Shown here in pieces: positions 1 through 6,599 of a stretch of DNA of 8,206 nt. Within the stretch, counting starts at the first letter, position 1. Every line of letters starts with the position of its first letter. This stretch comes from Candidatus Aenigmatarchaeota archaeon (lineage in GTDB: Archaea; Aenigmatarchaeota; Aenigmatarchaeia; QMZP01). A model generated the notes under the pieces. It did not search any database, was not told the DNA's origin, and saw only the letters and a list, made by a program, of their open reading frames with translations. A program made the position numbers and the translations under genes. Where the stretch lies: positions 517,784 through 525,989 of the forward strand of contig CP070801.1 in assembly GCA_020343575.1 (NCBI GenBank). The letters run 5' to 3'.

Positions 1-1
1 G

Positions 2-3000
2 GTAAGAGCAACGTATACGTTGGGAGGTTCAATGACCGGTTTTATAAATGTCAATGAAACAGGTACAAGCAACTTCATTGCCGCGAATCATTCAGATGAA
101 GACAGAGTAGGTATAGATCTTGCCAACACAACCATACAACCAAACGAATCAATAGTGGATGTGGCTGCGATTGTTTTTGGTGATACGATAAAGACACCCA
201 ATATCATAACCGATGTGAGAGACAGGTTGATGAATCCACTCAACATAACCGTTCATGCACCAGAGGGTTGGTGGATAGAGATTGAGCCGAAGATGTACAA
301 CATAAATGATGCTGATGTAACCATATTCAACAGGAATGAGTCATCATTGATAGAAGCAAACATAACCTACGACCCCTTCAACTTTACCACCAGTGTGAAT
401 GCAACTTTCAACAATGGGAAAGTTGGAACATCGGATGATATAACTATTATTTTATATGATGATGGTACCCATGGAGACCAGCAAGCAAACGATAGTGTTT
501 ACACCAACTACTTCAATTTCAGTAACGACTCAACTGTTGGTGAGTGGAACTTCACCGTGAGGATCTATGATGCTGAGGGATATTTCCTAAATGAAACAGC
601 CTATGTTTTCAACATTACAGATATTTACAACCTCACCATAAAGATATGGGATATTACAGGTCTTCCAAGAACCACAAATGCGACTTTGAATCTCACCAAT
701 TACATAAAGGACATAATGATACCAGGTGCTAACATAACATGTTCTTACGATTCCACCTCAATTCCTGACCAGAACATAACAGACCTTGGTGATGGAACAT
801 ACAACGTAACCTTTTACACAGGCGATACATATGGTCTCTACTACCTTAACTGTACAGCCACTAAGGATGGAAATATAGGGCAGGAAGCCGAAGAATTCAC
901 AGTCGAATCTCCCCAAACCGATGTTAGTATAATAAAACAACCAAGCGTTTACGAACTCTACAACATCACATACTTCAATAACGAAAGCTTCGATCTGAGG
1001 ATAACCGTGAACAACACGGGAAACTCCTCTGCTTATGACACGAATATAACATTAAGCCTCCCACCAGAACTGGTATCCAACACAAGTTTTTATAACGTCG
1101 GAGATGTGTTGATCGAGACAGAAGAAATCAGAATTTTCAACGTAACAATACTGAACAACACACAGGCAGGAGAGTACATAATAAATATATCAGTCAACTG
1201 GACAAACCTTAACGCAAGCCTGGGATATAACGAGACCTTTGTTAATGTGACGATATACCAAAATCCAGATCTTAGGGTTCCAGAGGACTTAATAGTGGAT
1301 ATAATTGCACCTGGGAATTATAGCCTTATAGACAACTTTACTGTGATATCCTACGGTAATTACTATATTGACAACATAACATTCAATGTTACGAATCCAG
1401 ACAATTTCACTATAGTTTTTGACCCAGAGAACATATCCAGCATGAACCCCGGAGAATCCCAGCAGGTTCAGATGAATGTTTCTGTACCATCCTATCAAAA
1501 AACCGGAATATATAACCTCACGGTTAATATAACATCCTCTAACAACGGCTACGATAACCTCACCCTCCAGATAATAGTTTCCGGAACGAACATGAGTCTT
1601 GTTGTCCAACCAGAATACTATATTTCCTACAATGTGACCACTTTCGAGAACGAAAACTTCACCCTTACTGTAAACACAACCAATACAGGAAACACAACCG
1701 CGTTCTATGCGTCCATAAATTTCAGCCTGCCTCAAAACTGGACTGTGACTAACGCATCGAAGTGGTGTGGAAACGTTAGCAAACAAGATTTCTGCTACGA
1801 TGAGTTCAATGTAACCATAGCAAACCTGACCCCACCAGGAAACTACACTGTTAACGTACCAGTGAACTGGGAAGACATAGACATCGGCCTAAAGTCAAAC
1901 ATCACTACCATAGAAGTCGAAATTGTAGCCAACGTAACCCTTGAGGTTCCTGAAAAAAACATAACAGAGGACATTAAGCATGGAACCGAAGAGATGATGG
2001 GGATCTTCAACTTGAGATCTACTGGTAATGACATGGTTGAAAACGTCTCGTTCAATGTGACTGGTTTTGAGAACTTCACGGTTGTCTTCAACCAATCCTA
2101 CCCCATGAATCTCAGTGCAGGTGAATTCAGGACAGTAACCATTAACGTATCAATACCATCAGGATACTCAAATGGGACGTATAATGCAACACTGAACATA
2201 ACAACCAACAACACAGGTTTCAAGATTGTGAACTTGACAGTAACCGTACCCGTAGATGGAAACTGGACTATGAATACCACATTCTGTCAACATACCCAGA
2301 CCCCTGCAGAGGGTGTCCTGTGTGACGTCTTGATGAACAATACAGGTAATATGCTGCTGAATTTCACCGTTACCCCTGCATCTGCGAACCGTACGAATGT
2401 AAGCAAAACCAGCTTCTCCATAACCGCCTACAACACAACCATTCTGACAGTCTACTACAATGTGAGTGACGTTCAAGGACAGCAGGACTGGGAGGCAAAC
2501 TACACCGTAGATGCACTTCAATCATATGCAAACTTGAGCTACATGGTTTTGAGCGTTTTCCTGAGCAGGTTCATAAAGGCTGGTATAGACATAGAGGTAG
2601 TCCCGAATATGACAGAGCAACTGGGCAGTGTCGCTGTATGGGTTAATGTGACAAGTATTTCAGGAGCAACTATACCCTGGGTTGAATTAAATGTCACATC
2701 ACCTGACGGAACGAATTACACAACGAACATGCAGCAACTCTACTGGTTTGGGTGTACGGGATCAGGAGCCGGTTCTGTAAGCTGCTGGTATGCAGCATAC
2801 CCAAGTACATGGGGAAATACAACGCTGAGGGGAAACTACACAGTAAAAGCCTTTGTGAACGATTCCCTAAGTGTCAATTCAACCAATACCTCTCTTCTGA
2901 GGATATACGCAAAGTATCTTGTCAACATCACTATGAAACAAAACTACGTTCAGGGCGACTGGGCAAGGATAAAGTACAGAGCGTATGATATTGTTAATGA

Positions 3001-4870
3001 TCCTTTGCCAGGAACCCCTGTAAACATATCGGTTCTTGATGCGAACGGTGATAGTCTATACATCATGACAGGAGAAGAGTACACAACGGATTCGAACGGA
3101 AAGATAACTCAAACTTCTTTTATTATACCCTCTGATGCCCCAACTGGAAACTACAGTGTTGTAACCAATGGAAGCTATCTTGATCAGGATGTGAATCTGT
3201 GGATCAACAATCAAACCAATTACACCTTTAGTGTAGGTGAAGAGGAGAGACTAACCGCAAAGGTTACTGTTCCTCAAACAGTTTACATAAACTACATGAT
3301 GCCTGTTTCCTTAGTAATCATGGAGTACTACAACCAGCCAGTTGACCCAGACACCATAAACCTAACCCTATACAGGACAGAAGGATACACACTAGACCCC
3401 TGGAGGATCCTGAACATGAGTGACCTGAATAAAACGGGTGTGGGATTCTATAAATATTCAGAGGTTCTGAGTGACACTGTTTTAACGGGTTCATATCTGG
3501 CAGTTCTACAAGTAACAAAGGGAGACAAGGAAACCTTTGATATTTGGCCTTTCAGGATATCGAGAGGAGGACCCTATGACGTTATCATAACCAGCATTGA
3601 TGCAGAGGTTCCGCAAGGAGGCGTTCTCAATTTTGAATTGTACATAGAGAACATGGGAGAGGTAGATCATGATGATGTCAATGTAACGTACTGGGTTTCT
3701 GATGGACAAACGTGGTATATGACCATGTTCCCAACGAACATCAAGGGTGGCGAGAACAAATCATTCCAGAGAACCGCTAACATATTCAGTAGTCAACCAC
3801 CAGGGACCTATTTCCTGAACGTAATGGTAAAGTACGATCCGTTCATTGAGGCTGCATATGCAAATGCAACTTTCCTTGTTACCGGAGAAATCCCAACACC
3901 ACCAGGTCCACCAGGTCCACCAGCCCCAACACCAGGTCCAGCCCCACCAGGAGCACCAGCAGCCATCAATATAACGGAGTATGAAGATGAGGTCGGGGTT
4001 GAGATAGGTGTTCAGAGACTGGTGAACGTTGTTGTGGAGAATGTAGGAGGCACAACTCTGGATAATGTTGAGCTTCTCATATCCGGACCTGCGTCAGACT
4101 GGATAACAGTTGAGCCGTCAGTTGTTGATTCCTTAAGTGTGGGGTCCCAGGCAGTTTTCACCCTTAAGATAGTAGTTCCAAGGGGTGAAGCATCAGGTCA
4201 GTATGACGTTAAAATAACAGCGCAGTCAGGCCAGGTAAGTGATGAAAAGACATTCAGACTCTTTGTTTTCACATCAAGGAAGGACCTGATAGAGTTCGAA
4301 CTCGTTAGGCTCAAGGCAAAGCTGGAGGAACTCGAGAATGAAGCCGACAAGCTGGAGAGCCAGGGTTTAGATGTATCGAAAGCGAGAGAAAAGCTTGGAG
4401 AGGCGGAAAAGAAGATCGAAATGGCTGAAGAATATCTCAACAGAAACCTGTATGATGCATCCCTTGATGCTGTTTACACAGCATGGAAACTGTTAAAGGA
4501 GGCTGAAGACCTTCTTAAGGAAGCCGCGGTTGGTATAGCAATACCCTGGTGGGTAATAATTTTGATAGTATTCATAATCGTGGTAGTGATCCTAGTATTC
4601 CTAATAAGGAGGATGACTAAGAGCTTAAGGATGATACTTAGAGGAAGAATGTCAGAAGCAAGAATGGTTGCATCAACAGTAAAGGGAGCTGGTCTTGAGG
4701 TAGAGAGAATGAAGGATGAGAGGAATAAGACGCAGAGGATGCTTACTCTTCTCGAAACCCAGCACAAACAGGGTATAATCTCAAAGGCCGCATACGAGAG
4801 CCTGAAGAAGAGAAGCGAGGATAAGATAAAGGATTTGGATAAGAGGATAAGGAAAGCCCTGGTGAAATAA
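2..4870 (+). CDS. Giant N-glycosylated surface protein, C-terminal membrane anchor (5' partial)
   Basis: Residues are counted from the codon at base 20. The frame is open to base 2 and no signal peptide is visible, so the true start lies upstream. What remains is about 1,620 residues. In order: Ig-like beta domains, including a DDGTHGD...NDSVY motif (147-161); two tandem units of about 224 residues (300-522, 523-747), each a CARDB-like plus a NEW3-like domain; another beta domain (748-850); domains resembling the MG2/alpha-2-macroglobulin fold (about 853-1180); a CARDB-like domain (1185-1290); a Pro/Gly hinge (1292-1313); a NEW3-like domain (1320-1418); a charged helical stalk (1420-1503); a transmembrane segment (1508-1529) followed by Arg-Arg; and a cytoplasmic tail of 87 residues ending in a SHOCT-like helix pair (about 1575-1612, with GII at 1585-1587). 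About 103 N-x-S/T sequons lie outside the cell. Eight cysteines fall in four close pairs. Role inferred: envelope, adhesion or S-layer-associated protein; no catalytic domain seen. Confidence 0.9.
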   Translation, partial: VRATYTLGGSMTGFINVNETGTSNFIAANHSDEDRVGIDLANTTIQPNESIVDVAAIVFGDTIKTPNIITDVRDRLMNPLNITVHAPEGWWIEIEPKMYNINDADVTIFNRNESSLIEANITYDPFNFTTSVNATFNNGKVGTSDDITIILYDDGTHGDQQANDSVYTNYFNFSNDSTVGEWNFTVRIYDAEGYFLNETAYVFNITDIYNLTIKIWDITGLPRTTNATLNLTNYIKDIMIPGANITCSYDSTSIPDQNITDLGDGTYNVTFYTGDTYGLYYLNCTATKDGNIGQEAEEFTVESPQTDVSIIKQPSVYELYNITYFNNESFDLRITVNNTGNSSAYDTNITLSLPPELVSNTSFYNVGDVLIETEEIRIFNVTILNNTQAGEYIINISVNWTNLNASLGYNETFVNVTIYQNPDLRVPEDLIVDIIAPGNYSLIDNFTVISYGNYYIDNITFNVTNPDNFTIVFDPENISSMNPGESQQVQMNVSVPSYQKTGIYNLTVNITSSNNGYDNLTLQIIVSGTNMSLVVQPEYYISYNVTTFENENFTLTVNTTNTGNTTAFYASINFSLPQNWTVTNASKWCGNVSKQDFCYDEFNVTIANLTPPGNYTVNVPVNWEDIDIGLKSNITTIEVEIVANVTLEVPEKNITEDIKHGTEEMMGIFNLRSTGNDMVENVSFNVTGFENFTVVFNQSYPMNLSAGEFRTVTINVSIPSGYSNGTYNATLNITTNNTGFKIVNLTVTVPVDGNWTMNTTFCQHTQTPAEGVLCDVLMNNTGNMLLNFTVTPASANRTNVSKTSFSITAYNTTILTVYYNVSDVQGQQDWEANYTVDALQSYANLSYMVLSVFLSRFIKAGIDIEVVPNMTEQLGSVAVWVNVTSISGATIPWVELNVTSPDGTNYTTNMQQLYWFGCTGSGAGSVSCWYAAYPSTWGNTTLRGNYTVKAFVNDSLSVNSTNTSLLRIYAKYLVNITMKQNYVQGDWARIKYRAYDIVNDPLPGTPVNISVLDANGDSLYIMTGEEYTTDSNGKITQTSFIIPSDAPTGNYSVVTNGSYLDQDVNLWINNQTNYTFSVGEEERLTAKVTVPQTVYINYMMPVSLVIMEYYNQPVDPDTINLTLYRTEGYTLDPWRILNMSDLNKTGVGFYKYSEVLSDTVLTGSYLAVLQVTKGDKETFDIWPFRISRGGPYDVIITSIDAEVPQGGVLNFELYIENMGEVDHDDVNVTYWVSDGQTWYMTMFPTNIKGGENKSFQRTANIFSSQPPGTYFLNVMVKYDPFIEAAYANATFLVTGEIPTPPGPPGPPAPTPGPAPPGAPAAINITEYEDEVGVEIGVQRLVNVVVENVGGTTLDNVELLISGPASDWITVEPSVVDSLSVGSQAVFTLKIVVPRGEASGQYDVKITAQSGQVSDEKTFRLFVFTSRKDLIEFELVRLKAKLEELENEADKLESQGLDVSKAREKLGEAEKKIEMAEEYLNRNLYDASLDAVYTAWKLLKEAEDLLKEAAVGIAIPWWVIILIVFIIVVVILVFLIRRMTKSLRMILRGRMSEARMVASTVKGAGLEVERMKDERNKTQRMLTLLETQHKQGIISKAAYESLKKRSEDKIKDLDKRIRKALVK
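917..2260 (+). repeat. Tandem duplication of a two-domain unit within the surface protein
   Basis: Bases 917-1585 and 1586-2260 encode consecutive units of 223 and 225 residues that align end to end. Matching landmarks are YNITYFNNESFDLRITVNNT against YNVTTFENENFTLTVNTTNT near the start of each, SLP at the end of the same strand, PENISSMNPGES against YPMNLSAGEF late in the unit, and VSVP...GIYNLTVNITSSN against VSIP...GTYNATLNITTNN near the end. Each unit reads as a CARDB-like domain followed by a NEW3-like domain. The two copies are well diverged, so the duplication is old. Only unit B carries a Cys pair (583, 592). Confidence 0.8.
3893..3958 (+). repeat. Pro/Gly-rich hinge coding repeat (9-bp units)
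   Basis: Residues 1292-1313 of the surface protein consist only of Pro, Gly, Ala and Thr, including GPPGPP. At DNA level a 9-bp unit (CCACCAGGT) occurs twice in tandem at 3899-3916, followed by a degenerate third copy to 3925. The tract separates the sequon-rich ectodomain from the last NEW3-like domain and helical stalk, so it is probably a flexible or extended spacer. It is far too short for a collagen triple helix. Such microrepeats can change length between strains. Confidence 0.75.
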
Positions 4871-4872
4871 AT

Positions 4873-5697
4873 CTACTTGGTTAGTGATTTTAATTTAAAA
4901 TCCAGAAGTTCCCTTCTTGGTTTTTCTCTTCTGAAAAAAGAGGAGACCCTAGAGAAAAGTCCCTGGGGTTTGTATGTTTCTCCAGCAATGTGCGCAGCAA
5001 GCTTCATTATCTCCTTACTTGCCTTTGACCTTGGGTTGTAGTCAATAACAGGAAGCTTTGCAGCCAGACCCTTTACAACGATTTTATCCCTAGGTATCTG
5101 AGATATTACAGGCAACTCGACCAATTGCTCTATCTCATTCGGGAAGAGTTCATGCCTACCCTCACCAGTCATATTCAGAACGATTCCAAGGGGCTTTGCC
5201 CCAATCTCACTTGCAACGTTAAAGCATTTCATCGTATCTATTAGTGTGGGGATAAATGGCGTTGTTATGAAAAGAAGCTCATCACTCGCTTGTATGGTTG
5301 CCATTACCTCTCTCCCAAAACCCGGTGCCCCATCCAACAATATAATGTCTGCTGTTCCGAAAAGGGTCTTTATATGTTTTTTCAACTCTGCGACATCAAC
5401 ACCCTTCAAGTCATTCAAAGACAAAGAAGCAGGTATTATCCTCATACCAGGTATGCTGTAGTTATATATGGCCTTGTCAATCCTTACCTCACCTGACAAA
5501 ACCTGATTCAGTGAAACAGGGTAGTAATACATCCCAAGATAAAGGCCTAGGTGAGAAGCCGTTACGTTGCAGTCTACTATGATAACATCCTTTTTGAACT
5601 TTGAGGCGAGTGCTGCTCCCAAATTGATGACTATAGTGGTTTTTCCAACACCACCTTTCCCAGATATCACCCCGATTATCCTGCTCAAAAAGAACAC
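4873..5697 (-). CDS. MinD/ParA-type P-loop ATPase
   Basis: The product has 274 residues, normal for MinD-like proteins. The deviant Walker A motif is GKGGVGKTT (13-21), with both the signature Lys14 and the P-loop Lys19. Switch I is VDCN (41-44), where canonical MinD has DxD, so Asn44 replaces the second Asp. The Walker B/switch II motif is LLDGAPG (120-126). A typical MinD stretch IPRDKIVVKGLAAKLPVIDY spans 201-220. The tail has a candidate amphipathic helix (245-258; hydrophobic L247, F248, V251, F254, F255, with R250, R256, R257) like the membrane-targeting helix of MinD, then a basic end. Known family role: ATP-dependent dimerisation and positioning at membranes; the cargo here is unknown. 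The start at 5697 is GTG. An alternative TTG at 5688 gives the classic MSRIIGVISGKGG start, with GGTG six bases before it. No MinE or MinC partner is visible. Confidence 0.93.
   Translation of the reverse strand: MFFLSRIIGVISGKGGVGKTTIVINLGAALASKFKKDVIIVDCNVTASHLGLYLGMYYYPVSLNQVLSGEVRIDKAIYNYSIPGMRIIPASLSLNDLKGVDVAELKKHIKTLFGTADIILLDGAPGFGREVMATIQASDELLFITTPFIPTLIDTMKCFNVASEIGAKPLGIVLNMTGEGRHELFPNEIEQLVELPVISQIPRDKIVVKGLAAKLPVIDYNPRSKASKEIMKLAAHIAGETYKPQGLFSRVSSFFRREKPRRELLDFKLKSLTK
4886..4932 (+). terminator. Candidate terminator of the surface-protein gene
   Basis: Sixteen bases after the TAA at 4868-4870 there is a perfect 7-bp inverted repeat (GATTTTA-ATT-TAAAATC, 4886-4902). A second hairpin follows at 4902-4920 (CCAGAAG, loop TTCC, CTTCT-GG with one bulged T). 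It runs straight into TTTTTCTCTTCT at 4921-4932. Archaeal RNA polymerase stops at U-rich tracts, with or without a hairpin. The whole element lies inside the 3' coding end of the opposing MinD-like gene, so the plus-strand transcript would be antisense to that gene's last codons. Confidence 0.5.
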
Positions 5698-5715
5698 CCC
5701 AATATAATTAATTGG

Positions 5716-5733
5716 GTTAATAATTTAAAAGCT
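5716..5733 (-). promoter_or_regulatory. TATA-like promoter of the MinD-like gene
   Basis: Read on the minus strand, this is AGCTTTTAAATTATTAAC, with a TATA-like core TTTTAAAT at 5730-5723. Archaeal initiation about 26 bases downstream of the box centre would fall near base 5700. That would make the message leaderless or nearly so for the GTG start at 5697, or give a leader of about 12 bases for the TTG at 5688. The box lies in the 41-base gap after the upstream 219-residue gene, so read-through from that gene is also possible. Confidence 0.5.
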
Positions 5734-5738
5734 ATTCT

Positions 5739-6398
5739 TTACCACTTGAACGGATACATGAACTTGTTGAGTTCGGCCTCGCTACGAATCAGTATCGGAA
5801 TATCCTTACCTATCTGTAGACTTAGTTTTCGTATATAGTTTAGAAGATCCCTGTCCGAAAATATGGAAACGATAGTTGATATTATTCTGAGAACCACGTC
5901 TGCCCTGTATTTTCTGCAGAATAGGATAAGGTTGAAGAACAATAGGAACAGGAATATATCAGAGAATATGTAGGGTCCGTATTTACCAAGCAAATCCCTA
6001 TCATTCTTGTAGAGGATCTTAAGATTCTCTTCATTGAAAATCTCCTTTGCATGATCCTTTACGAATTTCTGAACAATTGGCCATTTTACACTCAAAAGCG
6101 CTATGGGGAGCCACTGGTTTCCACTACCTTTCAAAATATACTGATCTTTAATGTATTCAGGAATCCACTCAAATTTTGGCTTCAGTTTCCTACCCTCTTT
6201 TTCTATGAATTTCTCTCTTATCATACGAATGTATAATGGTTTCTTTAACCCCATCTCGTTGTGGTAAAGATAATTCGTGTTTATACCCCACTTGTTCTGT
6301 ATCTCGAAAACCGATATTCCTTTATCTGGATTTCCTGCACAATTTAACCATATCAACCAGAAATTTTTATACCCCCGAATGTCAGATTTCTTTTTCAT
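5739..6398 (-). CDS. Hypothetical protein with possible N-terminal winged helix
   Basis: I do not recognise this 219-residue protein. The N-terminus is basic (MKKKSD). Residues 10-70 could fold as a winged helix: a first helix around KNFWLIWLNC, then GISVFEIQNKWG (27-38) as helix two and turn, and TNYLYHNEMGLKKPLYIRMI (41-60) as a possible recognition helix leading to a charged wing (IEKEGRKLKPKFEW, 65-78). The middle (100-140) is charged and helical. Residues 143-161 are very hydrophobic (FLFLLFFNLILFC), either a buried helix or a membrane segment. The C-terminal 60 residues are mixed. There is no signal peptide or catalytic motif. ATG at 6398 is preferred because a TATA-like box sits 27 bases upstream and no Shine-Dalgarno is present, which fits a leaderless message. 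It lies 41 bases upstream of the MinD-like gene on the same strand. It is AT-rich (33% GC at 6001-6060). A regulator role is inference. Confidence 0.72.
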   Translation of the reverse strand: MKKKSDIRGYKNFWLIWLNCAGNPDKGISVFEIQNKWGINTNYLYHNEMGLKKPLYIRMIREKFIEKEGRKLKPKFEWIPEYIKDQYILKGSGNQWLPIALLSVKWPIVQKFVKDHAKEIFNEENLKILYKNDRDLLGKYGPYIFSDIFLFLLFFNLILFCRKYRADVVLRIISTIVSIFSDRDLLNYIRKLSLQIGKDIPILIRSEAELNKFMYPFKW

Positions 6399-6420
6399 AT
6401 ATTAAAAAATTGTATGAAAG

Positions 6421-6430
6421 TAATATAAAA
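6421..6430 (-). promoter_or_regulatory. TATA box of the 219-residue gene (leaderless)
   Basis: The minus strand reads TTTTATATTA. Its centre is 27-28 bases before the A of the ATG at 6398, the distance from an archaeal TATA box to its transcription start. The sequence between has no purine-rich Shine-Dalgarno (it is T- and A-rich), so the transcript probably begins at or next to the start codon. An inverted repeat at 6428-6444 overlaps the upstream edge of the box, where TFB would contact DNA. Confidence 0.55.
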
Positions 6431-6444
6431 TTTTTGGAAAATTT
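6428..6444. repeat. Inverted repeat at the edge of the minus-strand TATA box
   Basis: AAATTTT, spacer TGG, AAAATTT: perfect 7-bp arms. It touches the TATA-like box of the 219-residue gene and could be an operator, but both arms are A/T only. Such repeats are common by chance in DNA of this composition. Confidence 0.3.
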
Positions 6445-6479
6445 AACAAAAAACGTGTTTTAGCCTAAAAACGAGCTGA

Positions 6480-6500
6480 CAAGGTTTCTTAAAAACCTTG
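6480..6500. repeat. Perfect palindrome in the divergent promoter region
   Basis: CAAGGTTT, spacer CTTAA, AAACCTTG: perfect 8-bp arms. It lies 82-102 bases upstream of the minus-strand ATG (6398) and about 55 bases upstream of the plus-strand TATA-like box (6555). It contains G/C in both arms, unlike its surroundings, which makes it the least likely of the local inverted repeats to be chance. It is not followed by a T tract on either strand in the direction of an arriving transcript, so an operator or protein-binding site is more likely than a terminator. Confidence 0.5.
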
Positions 6501-6515
6501 AAAAAATTCAAAAAA

Positions 6516-6535
6516 AATAGTATAAATATACTATT
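6516..6535. repeat. Second palindrome, AT-only core
   Basis: AATAGTATA, spacer AA, TATACTATT: perfect 9-bp arms, 20 bases in total. It lies 20 bases upstream of the plus-strand TATA-like box at 6555-6562. The size and symmetry suit a dimeric winged-helix or ribbon-helix-helix regulator. The region is nearly all A/T, so chance remains possible. Confidence 0.4.
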
Positions 6536-6554
6536 AAATATATATAAAAACTCA

Positions 6555-6594
6555 TTTATATACCCCTTTTAATTATAAAATACGAAACTTGGGG
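6555..6594 (+). promoter_or_regulatory. TATA box and Shine-Dalgarno of the coiled-coil gene
   Basis: TTTATATA at 6555-6562 predicts a start near base 6585. That gives a leader of about 15 bases carrying GGGG at 6591-6594, five bases before the ATG at 6600. A second A/T box (AATTATAAAA, 6571-6580) would give a leaderless message, and ATATATATAAAA at about 6539-6550 would give a longer leader. I prefer the first because it uses the visible Shine-Dalgarno. This gene is thus led, while its divergent neighbour looks leaderless. Confidence 0.5.
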
Positions 6595-6599
6595 ATAGC

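Noticed and set aside
22..34. GGGAGG followed by ATG at 32, a good-looking Shine-Dalgarno and start
   Set aside because: The same frame is open upstream to base 2, and the sequence after the ATG is a beta-domain interior without a signal peptide, which a secreted protein of this kind needs.
1289..1786. Minus-strand open frame of 165 codons inside the surface gene
   Set aside because: It has no promoter or recognisable domains, its composition is odd, and it is fully covered by a well-supported plus-strand protein; the same holds for the other antisense frames at 1843-2521 and 3318-3709.
3893..3958. Collagen-like GPPGPP repeat
   Set aside because: Only two Gly-x-y triplets are in register, too few for a triple helix, so it is better called a Pro-rich hinge.
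6480..6500. Hairpin as an intrinsic terminator
   Set aside because: It is followed by A-rich sequence on the plus strand, and on the minus strand the T-run precedes it; no gene ends into it on either strand.
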